64,000 nt of DNA from Parapristionchus giblindavisi (Eukaryota > Nematoda > Chromadorea > Rhabditida > Diplogasteridae): positions 250,001-314,000 of the forward strand of contig CALSFV010000317.1 of assembly GCA_943737045.1 (NCBI GenBank), in the 5' to 3' direction. The position numbers were made by a program, and so were the translations under genes. Below, piece after piece: positions 9,669-31,791 of the stretch. The number at the start of each line of letters is the position of its first letter. Within the stretch, counting starts at the first letter, position 1. The notes under the pieces were generated by a model. That model was given only the letters and a program-made list of their open reading frames with translations, had not been told where the DNA came from and ran no database searches.

Positions 9669-12411
9669 TTATTCGTCGTCAGGAATCTCCGATTGCAGAG
9701 TCGTCTCCAGTTGCAACTCTGGCGAGCGGACCCGTCGGCGGGCTACCGTATCCGATTCGGTACCGACTGGTGACGAGGTGAAGACCGGAGGGGGTACGGT
9801 AATCGGGGCTACCGTATTCTGGGGCGAGACGAGTTGTTCGTCACGAGGCAGAGGCGTACGGGCGGCTGGATTGGGCTGAAATAGATATTCTTAGCAATCA
9901 ATCGATACAATCGAGATACAGTACCTTGCGCCCGGCGCTACCATACTTTCTGTACAGGATACAAGAAATGACGATCGTTGAAATGACGAGTACGATGGCC
10001 AACCAGATGAGAGTGTACAGACGCATACGGTAGGTGTGATCGCGAACTGCCTGAAAGCGATCGATAAAATCAATAAAATGTCGTTAAATCGATAATCATA
10101 TTGCCAGAAGTTGGATCATCAAATTCATTCATTAGCCAAATGATCTTTGATCTTTTGCTAGGTGTCCAAGCCCGATCATTCAAAATACTCGTCCATTCAC
10201 AAAATATGACCAACCTCATCATCGATGACCTCATGGGTCACTTTGGCAATGTCATACGACGCCTTCTCTTCGACTTCGTGTGGCGACAATCGCTTAACCA
10301 GCTCACTCACAGACGAATTCACCTGAAAGATCAAGGATCAAAGATCACACCATCAATCAATAATCTGTTAAAGTGCCATACAGATCGGACAAAGTCGTGT
10401 ACAGTATGCGAGGCCTTGCTCGCGATGTGGTCTTGCAGATCCTGTGGCAGCAGAGTCAGATCAGGCACTTCGCCGCGGGATATCGATTCGAGAATCTGAC
10501 ACAAGATTACGGTATCATATTGAGATTACGGTATTATATGTGAGTCAAATCAATCAATAATCAAAAGCATGACAAAATCAGTCAGTAGCATATCAACATC
10601 AATCAATTACAAGTCTAAGTCAATCAATAAAATGTCCAATCAATCGATAACCTGCGGAGGAATACGCGAGATATCGTATCCGGGCGGGAGCATCTTCAGT
10701 ACGGCCCCGATGGCTGCCAACGATTCGGGCAGGGACGATGTGGGCGTTTCGTCGCCCTCTTTCAGACCAAGGGGAAGCTGAAATTATCGATCAATTATCG
10801 ATTGATTACATGATCTACATGCTATATTGGTAATGCATATCTCCGAATATTGATTGACCACATGACTCTCTCGTTTGGAATAATCTTTCAGCGATCTGGC
10901 TTTCAGAGAAAAATAACATGAGACGGAATATTGTGAATCGAGATCAAACTACAAACTACAATATTTTGCTACCACACTGCAAACCTGTTTGGTATAGTAT
11001 TCCCTGATGAGCGCAGTCTCCGTGGCATTCAGACCAGGCAGGGGCTTTCCTTGGATCGATGACATTATGATCTCGGTTGGCAGCTTAGCGAGAGGAGGGA
11101 GCACCTAAATAACTATGGTTAACCAGATTGGAAAACCCATTGGTTTACCATGTTGGTAAACCCAATCCGTTTGGTTAACCGTGTTGGAAAATCCAAGACC
11201 AGAACCGCGTACCTTATCCTGATCCTCAATAGTTTCTCCCTTCAAAGCCTTTCCAGCCGCTTCGGCCATTCTCTTCAATTGAGCATTGACGAGTTGATCT
11301 AGTTGAGCTCGATCGATGCCTGAAAACGATTGATCTTTGAACTTTAATCTCTGATCATTGATCTCTAATCTTTGATCTTCGCTAATAACGTACTTGCATA
11401 TCTCAACCGAATAACCACCATCTACTATCAGTGAACTATCTACAGTAGTCCAGACTCAAAATCAAAAAATACAGTAACCCTAGGTTCTACCAGGGATCTC
11501 TCCTCCGTTGAGAACATGAGCGACCACGGCCGGTGGCAGGGCGCTGATATCGACTGAGGCGATCGATTCCTGATTGGAATCCACCTGAATCAATCAATAA
11601 TCCAAGGTTCTTGAAGGGAAGTTTACTACCGTAACCTACGGTAACCCGCTAATACCGTACCTTGAGTGCGCTGGCGCTCTTGGCCAGCCGTGGAATACTG
11701 TCGATCAACTGCTCGACATCAGCTGCCACTGGCTGGCCGCCCGTCGCGAATCGCACCAGAGGACCGGTGAACTCCTGAACGGAAAAGAGACATGGCTACA
11801 GTAACCTGAGGGCTACAGTAACCCTTGACATGCCAAGACGCGTACCTCAATGGCGCGCACAGCCTCTTGAGAGTGGGACGGGTCATCGGATGAGCGGAAC
11901 GTGGGCAGTGACCGAGCGAGCTGAGCCAGGAATGGAATGGGCTCGAGTCCCGCCGGAGATGGGGTTACGGTAGATGCTGGGATACTGTAATGAGGTGGTA
12001 ATCGATATTTGAAAACAGTGCAAGGAACAAAATTAATATAATCGGAAAAGTTTTGTTATTGATACAGCAAGATGTGCACAGGGTTCTATGTCGATCAGAA
12101 TAACAGAACAGATTGATTCTGACGAGTGATATCTATTCATAGCTGGGTCAACTCCTTGAAACATAGTTGATACAGGTTGATACAATCAGTGACAGAGAAA
12201 GAAGACAAACTGTTTCATGACTGTGAACAAACATAAAAGAAAAGATAAGGAGACTATGAGCAAAGCAAACGATGTCCTTTGAGGAACTTTTGTTGAAGAA
12301 AAGACAAGCTGATTCATACCTCGATGGCGTGGTCGTCGTTGTAGGTTCTGTAGTCGCATCGATCGCCAATGTACCACTACTCAGTGCCAGGAGCACGAAG
12401 AAGATCAACAT
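9669..12411 (-). CDS. type I membrane protein, 441 aa, with repeated PP/G-P motif
   Basis: Eleven exons in phase: 12320-12411, 11846-11984, 11661-11774, 11491-11584, 11213-11319, 10985-11104, 10652-10777, 10403-10495, 10215-10322, 9925-10050, 9669-9875, ending TAA. The signal peptide is MLIFFVLLALSSGTLA, followed by a Thr-rich stretch. One membrane helix lies at about 342-364 (LYTLIWLAIVLVISTIVISC). A tail of about 75 residues, rich in Pro and Ser and acidic at the end, would be cytoplasmic. The ectodomain repeats a loose unit of about 33 residues seen at least three times: LPP then GGEIPGID, then GKPLPGLN, and RIPP then RGEVPDLT. No family is recognised; an adhesion or cuticle-linked role would be a guess. 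Confidence 0.8.
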
Positions 12412-13631
12412 CTACCTGACTAAATATAGAAGATCAAAGATCAACAGTGTGAAGTTCAAACAACAACTAGAGAGGAAAAAAGCGAAAGAGAAAAGGATGA
12501 GATAAGAGTACCCAAGGAAGGCGGTCAATCGATAGAGGCGTCTCAGTGATCTACCTAGGGCAATGGGAAAAGAGTGGGAAGAGGGTCAGAGTACTCTCTT
12601 GTGCGTGCTCTCTTAGACTGCCATGCTCTCTCACTTATTGATAGATTATGGCATATTGACGGATTATGGCTTATTGATCGATTATTCTTTCGTTGTCAGA
12701 GTTGGGCGAAATTCTGACTTGTATTTTTTTGAGTTGTATTGTTACTCTTTAAATTACATTTAAAAAATATATCTAGGCCCCGTTATCTAGACCAACTATG
12801 CGGTAGACCCGGACCCGCTCTGGGCCACCGGATCTGTGAGATGGCTCCACTAGTCCTTGTTTATAGTTGTTTGAATTGTAATTTGCATTAACTGACTTTA
12901 CATCGGGGTATAGTAGAGTTTATTAGGGGGGGGGAGAGTATACCGTACGTATATTTCGGTGAACAGCATAAGTGACGATACAATCATAATGGAGGCAATA
13001 TAGGAATAGAAAATAATATTAATATTGGAAGTGATTATCATATTGCAGATTGGAGTAAGTGAGGTATCGTTCAAAAGTCACGATAAAATCAGAGAAAACT
13101 CTCCTCATTGCGCGTACTTTCTCTCCTTTTTCTTTTCTTTCTGGACTTTTGAAAGGAGCATAAGAGCATGTGAAAATGTGACAAGGTTTTGAACTGTAAC
13201 AAAGATTTAGAGTGAATGAAAAGAGAATTGGGTTGTTAGACAAAAATTTAAAAAAAATACATTGCAATAAATCTGAAACGGCTGTATAACAATATAGGGC
13301 AATGTAAATAATGAGATTATGTTACTATGAGAAATGAGTAGTGAGTATTGATGTCAATCGAAGGGAATGCAAAAAGGCAGAATACGGTAAGGAACAGGGT
13401 ACGGTAGTCAGAATTGAATAGTGGGAGTACGGTAGGAGTTCTATCGTGTACGGAAGAGGATACGGTAGTTACGGACAAATTAAATATGGTGCGTTGAGTT
13501 TATGAAAGTACTAATTATGCTAATATATACAATAAATTGATCGACCAATCAATCAATAAGTCGATAAATATATAATCAATCAAAAACTTCAATCAATAAA
13601 TCGATAAATTCTTCTGGCCGATGATGGTTCA
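12412..13631. other. intergenic; repeats only
   Basis: A family-3 element lies at 13063-13200. Scattered TACGGTA words and ATCGAT/AATCAAT intron-type repeats make up much of the rest. No gene is seen. Confidence 0.4.
13063..13200. repeat. family-3 element (TTCTTTTC/GAAAAG hairpin)
   Basis: It carries GTTCAAAA at one end and TTTTGAACTGT at the other, with CTCTCCTCATTGCGCG and CTTTCTCTCC inside. Copies with the CTCTCCTCGTT..CTCTCTCGCC core are at 23388-23483, 40130-40224, 59262-59375 and 61135-61215. Confidence 0.6.
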
Positions 13632-24596
<10,965 letters not shown>

Positions 24597-24630
24597 GGCT
24601 TATTGATGGTGTTTGACGGAGATCTGAAAT
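24597..24630 (-). promoter_or_regulatory. probable trans-splice acceptor and short 5' UTR of the Argonaute gene
   Basis: On the minus strand ATATTTCAG ends at 24624. The 27 nt before the start codon contain no other ATG. A TTTCAG acceptor with no obvious upstream coding exon is what a spliced-leader acceptor looks like in nematodes; an ordinary 5' UTR intron is the alternative. Confidence 0.45.
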
Positions 24631-25043
24631 ATGGAATATTGATTGATGTAGATCAATAATTATTGATCGAATATCACGGGAAGGATGGGAATGGGCAAGG
24701 AATGTATGAAGAATTCGGAATAATTACTAGAGAAAAGTACACATGGCTGACGATGGACGAAATATTTCAAATAAAATTTCAAATAAAAAAAGTACAAAAA
24801 TAAATATTCCGATAAAGAAGGAGCGGCAAGGTACATAACAAGAGGAAATAGAGGAAGAATTGAAAAGGAAAGGAAAGAGTAAGGTCGCAACTAGATTGTG
24901 CTAAACCATGATAATTAGGAAAAATTAAGATAAACTAAAATGTAGGTCCATTTTTATGCACTAGTCGTAGACACTGGAAGTACTAATGATGGAATACATA
25001 TATTAGATATAGATTGGAATTGATAGAAAGGAAGAGGGGATAT

Positions 25044-25121
25044 AGATGAATGGATGAATGGATGAATGGATGAATGGATGAATGGATGAATGGATGAATG
25101 GATGAATGAATGAATGAATGA
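25044..25121. repeat. (GGATGAAT)n microsatellite
   Basis: About nine 8-bp units grade into GAATGAAT at the right end. Confidence 0.95.
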
Positions 25122-25692
25122 ACAATATGATAGCATAAGGTAGACGCGCAACAATAAAGCTACCACGACCCCACCAAATATGGAATCCACAAGTCGCGCG
25201 ATACACCTAAAGAAGGGAATCGCACCCGCTGGGCGCGTTTGGTATGGACTATACGTGAAGGAGACAAGGCGGCAGACGAGGAAGGGACGAGAGAGTGTGT
25301 GATTTTGAGAGAGCGACGAGGGAGTGTGACGAGAGAGTGACGAGAGAGTGCGCGATTGTGAGAGAGTAGGGGAAGAGAAGTGACACATTGTACATAGGAA
25401 AGATGAATATCTGAATAGGAGAGAGAGAGATGGTTGTAGATCAATATCGTTGTATATTATGGTATTTTTGGAAAGATATTATGAAAGGTATATTTGTATT
25501 TTAGGGGTTGAACTTTGATCTTTTGCTGTATTGTTTGAAACTCGATAAAAATGAGCATTTCGCGATAAGAGCATACTAAAGGAAGGTTAACGTAGAAGAG
25601 ATGGATATAAGAGAAGAATACGAGGAGATGTCATAAATATTTTAATTTAAAATACTATAATATTACTATATCAAAATAACTTTCTTAGCAAC

Positions 25693-25883
25693 AATATTGA
25701 CCGTATAAAATACACTTGTTTATGTTTTCTATGTTTAGAGAGAGAGAGCCCACACGAGATAGCACGTAGATCAGAGAGAGAGCACGACGTGGGAAGGGAG
25801 CGAAAAGAGGTTGATCGATAGAATACTTCTGCGTTTTACCAGCCAGTAAGACTATTTTACAAGTATATTTTATACGGAATATA
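25693..25883. repeat. TIR element, TATAAAATACACTTG family
   Basis: CCGTATAAAATACACTTGT on the left and ACAAGTATATTTTATACGG on the right are inverted ends. It shares GATAGCACGTAGATCAG and CAGCCAGTA with the copy at 2807. Confidence 0.75.
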
Positions 25884-26249
25884 GCAACCATATTTCATAT
25901 TTTCCTTGCGGTCCATTGGGTATTCCGCGTGAATGGACGAAACATGATCGGATGTATGTTTGCGTAGCGACGACGCCACTGTTTGCTCGATAATAAATTA
26001 ATTATTAAAAGTACATCGCGAGATAAATTTACGCTGGCATCGTTCGCCTTTAAACTGAACAACCCGTTATAATTGAAACTAGATAACGCAACAAATATGT
26101 TAAATCTGAGGTAGAATAGAGCGTTTGCTCCAATTGGCAGTATTCAATAAATATGTTGTGTATTATTTAAATTAAATATGAATAATATAATTAATAAATC
26201 ACGAGTCGAAAGAAATTGCCATGGACGCCATGAACTAGACCCTTACCGA

Positions 26250-26330
26250 TATCGATATCTTTATTTATTTATTTATTTATTTATTTATCATACATCGAAG
26301 ATGCTTCAGCAAGTAGAAAAAAACGATGTA
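26250..26330 (-). mobile_element. LINE 3' tail remnant
   Basis: Read on the minus strand, a unique stretch (ACATCGTTTTTTTCTACTTG, then CTGAAGCATCTTCGATGTATG) ends in (AAATAAAT)n. The same tail with the same unique part is at 47213-47310. Two copies ending in the same simple repeat fit a non-LTR retrotransposon 3' end. Confidence 0.55.
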
Positions 26331-26621
26331 AATGAAGAAGATTTGCACAATGAAGTAAAATTGGGGAGAATAGACAATTGGAAAATCTTGACGATGGATA
26401 TCCATCGATTGCAAATTCACTCCATTTTTATGTAATGTATGATGGAATAAAGAATAACTATACTTCTAATAAATGATAATAATAATTATAATAAAATGAA
26501 ATAAATAAATAGACTTGGTGCCCTTAAAGGGCGCCACGTGAGCACAAATCTCAACACGTTTTCGTGCAAATAATCAAAGAATCGTCTAAAATCGAATTTA
26601 TCTCACAATTAAAAGTACTTC

Positions 26622-26900
26622 ATGGGCAGCGATAGTGATATTACAACAAACAACGTGGTTTTGAGTAGCCGCACCGTTTCCGCAACAACAACGGTTGACG
26701 AATGCAAGTACAGTATGCTTTGCCAAAGTGGAGTTCAACTGGAGCAACGCGACTCTCGTGTGTCATCCCAATCATAATTCGACCTTCAAGAACGTGAAAA
26801 ACATGACAATTATTTAGCGCAAAATGCGATTATGATAATGGTGATGAGAGAAGAATTTGCTGACAATGAGAATATACACTGTTTTGCTCGATTGAACTGA
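26622..26900 (+). pseudogene. open frame of 93 codons split by one TAA, unknown
   Basis: From ATG at 26622 one frame runs Ser/Thr-rich (SDSDITTNNVVLSSRTVS) to TAA at 26775-26777. It then continues for 40 more sense codons in the same frame (FDLQEREKHDNYLAQNA) to TGA at 26898. Composition on both sides looks coding. It could be a decayed exon, a processed pseudogene or a small gene with a sequence error. It ends at the edge of a family-1 MITE. Confidence 0.35.
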
Positions 26901-27002
26901 CATCCCGAGCTAATTTGAAACTCTCCACTCTAGCTACACTCTCTCGCTTTCTTTATCTACGAGAGAGTATTGCCAGCGCGAAGAGTAAGTAGTTTGGTGT
27001 GT
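26895..27002. repeat. family-1 palindromic MITE copy
   Basis: It carries TCCCGAGCTAATTTGAAACT, CTCTCGCTTTCTTTATCTAC and a decayed right arm. Confidence 0.75.
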
Positions 27003-27254
27003 AAATACATAAGGTAACGAAATACTCTAAATATTGCCTTCATATTATGCCCAACTAAATTACATATGTCTCTCTCACCGTGTGCCTTGAATAACGGGTT
27101 GTACCCATAAATTAAATTAAATTAAATTAAAATTTACCCTTTAGCGTTTAATCGAGCTCAATCTCCCCCTCATCAGAATGTAGACGAAGCCGAAACGACA
27201 TTATCATAACAAATAGGATTTTCCATAATTTTGTAGACTAGGACCCCTCGCTCA

Positions 27255-27461
27255 TTGTTTCTTTTTTTTCTCAATACAATCACACGTAATCGCGGCCACA
27301 ATATGAAACTTATTGCTAGAACTTATCGATCGTCTACTTCTCAATATCTTTCATTTATTAGTAATCGCATTGTACCAGTATGGCACTCATTTGAAAATGT
27401 TATTGTTGCCCAACCAAACCCGACCACTTTTTGTTCTTTCGTGCGAAAGCTCGCGCTGTGA
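27255..27461 (+). pseudogene. C-terminal fragment of a LINE (CR1/Jockey-type) polyprotein
   Basis: The frame reads SFISNRIVPVWHSFENVIV, then NPTTFCSFVRKL and a stop. This matches the usual end of such polyproteins (F..R....WNSLP....., then a P...F...L helix). It is a third LINE remnant, of a different type from those at 7.3 and 9.2 kb. Confidence 0.6.
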
Positions 27462-27638
27462 TCAAGTAATTGCAGTGTATACATAATTTCTTCATATTTT
27501 ATTTCACGTTTTCATCTTTCTATGTATTTGCCACATAAATAATCTCTCTATAAGAAATGATAAAATATTATTATTACTAAAGATGGATACTAATAGTATG
27601 GAAAACAATGATGTCTCTCTCGTAGACTTAGAAGGCGT

Positions 27639-28009
27639 GGTCTAAACTGTCTAAAAAGGTTGTGTGCTCGCTTAAAAATAATTATTCGTCTTGAAACTGT
27701 GAATGTTGGGGTTTTGAGATGTGCTGAGTCGATTGAAATGAAAAAGAAATTTTTAAAGTATCTCCATCCATAAAAAAAAATATGGCAAACAATGTGGTGT
27801 GATGTTCATACGGCAGTGACACACTGCGAGTCGCTTGTGACGCACTGCAAGTTCATTTTTTCCAAGCTTTCGATCGATCGATAGAAACATTTTAAAAATT
27901 TGTTTTTCATTTCAATCGACTCAGCACATCTCAAAACCCCAGCATTCACAGTTTCAAGACGAATAATTATTTTTAAGCGAGCACACATCCTTTTTAGACA
28001 GTTTAGACC
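27639..28009. repeat. foldback element, 371 bp
   Basis: It starts GGTCTAAACTGTCTAAAAAGG and ends TTTTTAGACAGTTTAGACC. Each arm is about 115 bp and includes AATAATTATTCGTCTTGAAA and its complement. The spacer is AT-rich. Confidence 0.85.
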
Positions 28010-28324
28010 ATGAGGGTCTATGGTGGGCCCTATCGTTCACTTAAGTTATTGCAAATTTATAAATAAATTATAAAAAATATAAATAATTTATAAAAAATTT
28101 ATTATAAATTTATTGCATTTTGACTGTAGATTTAACGAAATCATTGTAGCTTATTATGGGCAAATCGATAAGGTGCAATTTAAATATTTCAATAATTTCA
28201 TTATAAAAAAAATCTGTGAAAGCATTGTTTAGTGTAATTTGCATAATTTCTCAATGTCGTCTCGATCATTTCTTCATTCATTTCATTCCTCTTCTCTAGT
28301 CAAAGACGGTTCCTCCTCTCTACT

Positions 28325-30170
28325 ATGACCGACGTCGAAGCGAACCATTACGGTGAGTGTTCGGGTCTTAAGGCTTAACTGGCAACTTCCCAGTTTTATC
28401 GGCTTCTGCCGTACATGATCTGTTCATAACGGATCGATTTATTGTAACTTTTGTTTCAAAAAAAACATCTAAACGTTTAAAAATTTTTTTTTTGAATTTA
28501 CATTGTTTAGTTAGTATAAGAATAATGATCTTGAAGAGAAATTTTTTGAATGGCAGTCTCCCTTTAAGGCCTTAAGGTCTTAAGGTCTTAAGGCTTAAGG
28601 TCCTAAGTCCTTAAGACCTAAGGTCACAAGCCATCGACCCTAACTTAACTAAGTCCATGTTAAGCAAATGCCCCTGTCGAGGGTGAGCTCATCGAGAAGA
28701 TTGACGAATTCAATGGAACGATGAAACTGCACTACGATGATGGAGACGAGTGTAAGTATTGATCAATGGGTTACTGTAAACTTCTGTAGATTACTGTAGA
28801 TTACTGTGGGTTACTGTAGAATACTGTACCGTAATCCTCATGAATTTCAGCCATCGTCGAGGTCACGGCTGCTCCGAAGTACGCACAATCATTATCGCCT
28901 ATGATTGATAAACTTTGATCTTTGATCTTTTCAGGACAGATTCTGCATACAGCTCCTACTCTGACTGTTCCGTCTATTCCCAGCACGGGTGGAGTGAGAC
29001 CGAAGTCGAGTGTGCGTTTCCCAATCAATCAATCGATAATTTGATTTAATCAATCGATAATTGCCAATTTTAGGTCCTCAATACTGCCCCGTATCATCAT
29101 TCGGTACAGCTTGTGCTGTAGACTCTATTGAGTGTCTCAAGATGCTGGACTTCTTCAAGCCTGTACCTGCTGGTGAGAAGTGATCTTTGGTCTTTGATCT
29201 TTGATCTTTGATCTTTGATCTTTGATCTTTGCAGATGTCTCAGCTCTCACTACCTCATCTTGGATGTCTCCGGTTCCCAAGACCCTTCACCACGCGAAGA
29301 TTGACAATGTCGCTTCTCATTTTGAAGGTAAAATCAATCAATAAAAAAACTAATCGATATTATCTGCAGTAACCGCAGTGGCTGACGTAACTTCTGTACA
29401 CGAAGGTAAAATCGATCGATAATTTGTTTGCAAATCTGCATTTCTTTGCAGTAACCGCAATGGCTGACGTCACATCTCACTTCGAATCCACAGTTACTGC
29501 AGTGGCTGACGTAACTTCTCTATGTGAAGGTAAAATCAATCAATAATAGTGTAAACTAATCAATATTATCTACAGTAACCGCAGTGGCTGGCGTTACTTC
29601 TCAATTTGAAGGTAAAATCAATCAATACGTCATTAACTAATAGACATTATCTACAGTAACTGCTATTGATGACGTCACATCTCACGTCGAATCCACAGTT
29701 ACTGCAGTGGCCGGCGTTACTTCTCAATTTGAAGGTTAAATCAATCAATACTTCATTAACCAATCGATATTATCTACAGTAACTGCTATCGATGACGTCA
29801 CTTCATGTGCTACATGCCCAGTCAACCCTAATGAATCTGATATCGTCAGTGAGCATTTGGAGACTGCAAATGCCAAGACTGAATTGGCTGATGTTGCTTC
29901 TTCCGAACTTCATGTCGACATAGGTGCGGGCAATGATTTTGAAGGTATGGTGTAGTGGTAGTGGTGTAGCCTAGCACCCAGTTGTCGTTGGTTCGACTCC
30001 CCGTCAAGACAATCTTTTGCAGTCGATCACGCCGGGCAACTGAACGAGGAGTCTGCCGATGAGCAGTTTGGTGAGAATATAAATTAATATAAATTAATAT
30101 AATTATTTAAAATATTTTAGATATTAGCTGCTATTCGGAAGGACCTTCCGAGATTGAAGTCACCCTATGA
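28325..30170 (+). CDS. 300-aa acidic protein with amplified VTA-DVTS exons, family unknown
   Basis: Thirteen exons in phase: 28325-28352, 28665-28751, 28851-28878, 28935-29011, 29074-29172, 29235-29327, 29370-29405, 29452-29529, 29576-29611, 29657-29734, 29780-29944, 30023-30070, 30121-30170, ending TGA. Exons from 29370 on are phase-1 modules encoding VTAVADVTSxxE. They come as single (36 nt) or double (78 nt) units, so exon duplication built a tandem array. The N-terminus is MTDVEANHY with no signal peptide; the protein is acidic with scattered Cys. There are no membrane helices. Intron 12 (29945-30022) is a tRNA-like sequence. I do not recognise the family; an intrinsically flexible cytosolic or nuclear protein fits what is seen. 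Confidence 0.75.
29945..30011 (+). other. tRNA-like sequence forming an intron
   Basis: The 78-nt intron 29945-30022 begins GTATGGTGTAGTGGTAG, with an A box of tRNA-Glu type (TGGTGTAGTGG). It contains a perfect B box, GGTTCGACTCC, and ends TCTTTTGCAG. The anticodon arm does not fold convincingly, so it is a tRNA-derived sequence, not a working tRNA. Splice donor and acceptor sit at or within 12 nt of the tRNA-like edges. Confidence 0.65.
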
Positions 30171-30933
30171 GCAGTGAATCCAATCATTCCCCGTATTGAG
30201 CCTTCCCCCTCCCCTCGAGGATAAAGTGTTCTACGGAATTTCGTAGTGATCCAACACAAAATCGCGCACATGAAAAGGTCGAATTTGTCCCTCTAATCTG
30301 GGACATTTGTCTCTATATAGTTTCGACCGCCACCAAAAAAGTCTAACAAGAGAATGAAGAAATTGAGCAAAATGGGGTTCAATCTACTATAGTCAATTTA
30401 CTATAAATCCTTGTTATTCAATCAATCCATTTATCCATTTCAAGAGAATTACTGGGCTGTTCTTCAGTTCCTCCACTGGTATTCACCACCATTGTGCGCT
30501 AATCTTTCCATCGAACACGGGGTTGGCCGGGAGAACGACTGTGCGCCTACGCTTGTTATCCTTGTTATTACCAGATTATTGGCATTATTGCAAATGAATG
30601 TCATCCGTATTGTAGTTTGCTGCCGCATCTCCTTGGTGAAGATTTTAATCTGATCCTAGAAAACTTTAGCGCATCAAGCCAATTCGTCGGCATCACGTCA
30701 TTTTCTCCATGTGAAATCTCCTCCCCCACTCTTTCTGCCCATATAGTCCTAGATCTGTATCTCACCGTCTCAATCTACTTTAGCCAAGTTGCAAATCGTG
30801 TTTCAGCGTCATTTCACTCTACCAGTCTTCAAACTTATTTCATATTTCATATTTATTCATTTACATATTTATTAATGTATTTTCTGTGACCCCCGTGAAA
30901 TTAAAGCGAATGTTTCAGCAACTCGCTTACAAC
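30171..30933. other. 3' UTR/intergenic; nothing recognised
   Basis: The open frames 30411-30653 and 30617-30889 lack splice-compatible ends and motifs. The stretch probably includes the 3' UTR of the preceding gene and the promoter of the next. Confidence 0.35.
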
Positions 30934-31339
30934 ATGGTCCATCTCTACGAATCCCAACCGATGCCGATTTTGAGCTGCAGGAGCATAGTGTGTTCTTGAT
31001 TTATTATAAATTGAATAAAATAAAATAAATCGCGTGTACGAATTCGACCAATTTTTGGATACGATTTATCGATAATTCACAACCTACTTTTTTGATTAAT
31101 CGATAATTCATTTCTCACTTTTTGATTATTCGAAATTTCATTTTGCGATTAATCGATAATTGATTTCCTATTTTCAGAGACACAAGACCTTTCTGATTGT
31201 GAACGGATTTATCATCATGGTCGTGTTCCTTGTCTTTCTCGAGAACATCACCATCGCTCGTGCGGTCTCTGACTCCGCTCCTGTGGTTGATGAGACCGAA
31301 GAGGCTATGGAAATCGATAGTAACAAGTTCGTTCAGTGA
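30934..31339 (+). CDS. tiny single-pass membrane protein, 71 aa
   Basis: Two exons, 30934-30987 and 31178-31339, join in phase and end TGA. The start ATG follows TTTCAG at 30914-30919, a likely trans-splice acceptor. After an 18-residue N-terminus comes RHKTF and one hydrophobic helix (LIVNGFIIMVVFLVFL), then an acidic tail (VVDETEEAMEID). It resembles the minus-strand product at 35025-35231: basic HK-F, helix, LxN, then an acidic tail. No known family is assigned. Confidence 0.6.
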
Positions 31340-31393
31340 TTTATGACATTATGCTTATTCTTATTGTTCATTCCATCGTATTATACGTAACAG

Positions 31394-31515
31394 TAAAGCC
31401 ACACCCCAAGCTAATTTGAAACTCTCCGCTCTGGCCATACTCTCTCACTTTCTTTATCTACGAGAGAGCGTTGCCAGAGCGGAGTGTATAATTAGCATGG
31501 GGTATTCCTTTAAAG
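31394..31515. repeat. family-1 palindromic MITE copy
   Basis: AAAGCCACACCCCAAGCTAA on the left and TTAGCATGGGGTATTCCTTT on the right mirror each other. The body is CTCTCTCACTTTCTTTATC. Confidence 0.85.
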
Positions 31516-31645
31516 AGAATTGCATAAAGGGGACACTCGATTTTATTTATTTATTTATTCTTCCTATGGTATGAAGAAAAAACTGATTAGAAAGTGAATT
31601 TTGGCAAGTTCTGTAACTTTGTCGTGATCTATTACATTTTATAGA

Positions 31646-31791
31646 ACGGTGCAATTCCAAGGTATGAAATTGTTTGACGAGATCTACGCTGCGAACAATC
31701 ATGTAAGATAACTTTTAATTAGAATAAATTAGAAACACAATATATAAAAAATTGTTTAAATGCAGTCCGTCAATGAATCGACCGCATGACA
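31646..31791 (+). CDS. candidate terminal exons, 26 residues, unassigned
   Basis: Two short open exons with plausible splice sites (TTATAG|31647-31703|GTAAGA and AAATGCAG|TCC.. to TGA at about 31790) read VQFQGMKLFDEIYAANNH then SVNESTA and stop. No upstream exon was placed. They may be an alternative 3' end of the gene at 30934 or a fragment of another gene. Confidence 0.3.

Larger units (their letters stand above)
24632..26621. other. intergenic; repeats, no gene recognised
   Basis: It includes a GGATGAAT microsatellite (25044-25121), a TIR element (25693-25883), and a LINE 3' tail remnant (26250-26330). The open frames over 24660-25450 are low-complexity. Confidence 0.4.
27003..28324. other. 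intergenic with LINE fragment and foldback
   Basis: Apart from the LINE fragment (27255-27461) and the inverted repeat (27639-28009), the sequence is AT-rich with no gene seen. The 200 bp before 28325 are a candidate promoter or acceptor region (CTTCTCTAG at about 28297) for the gene that follows. Confidence 0.4.
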
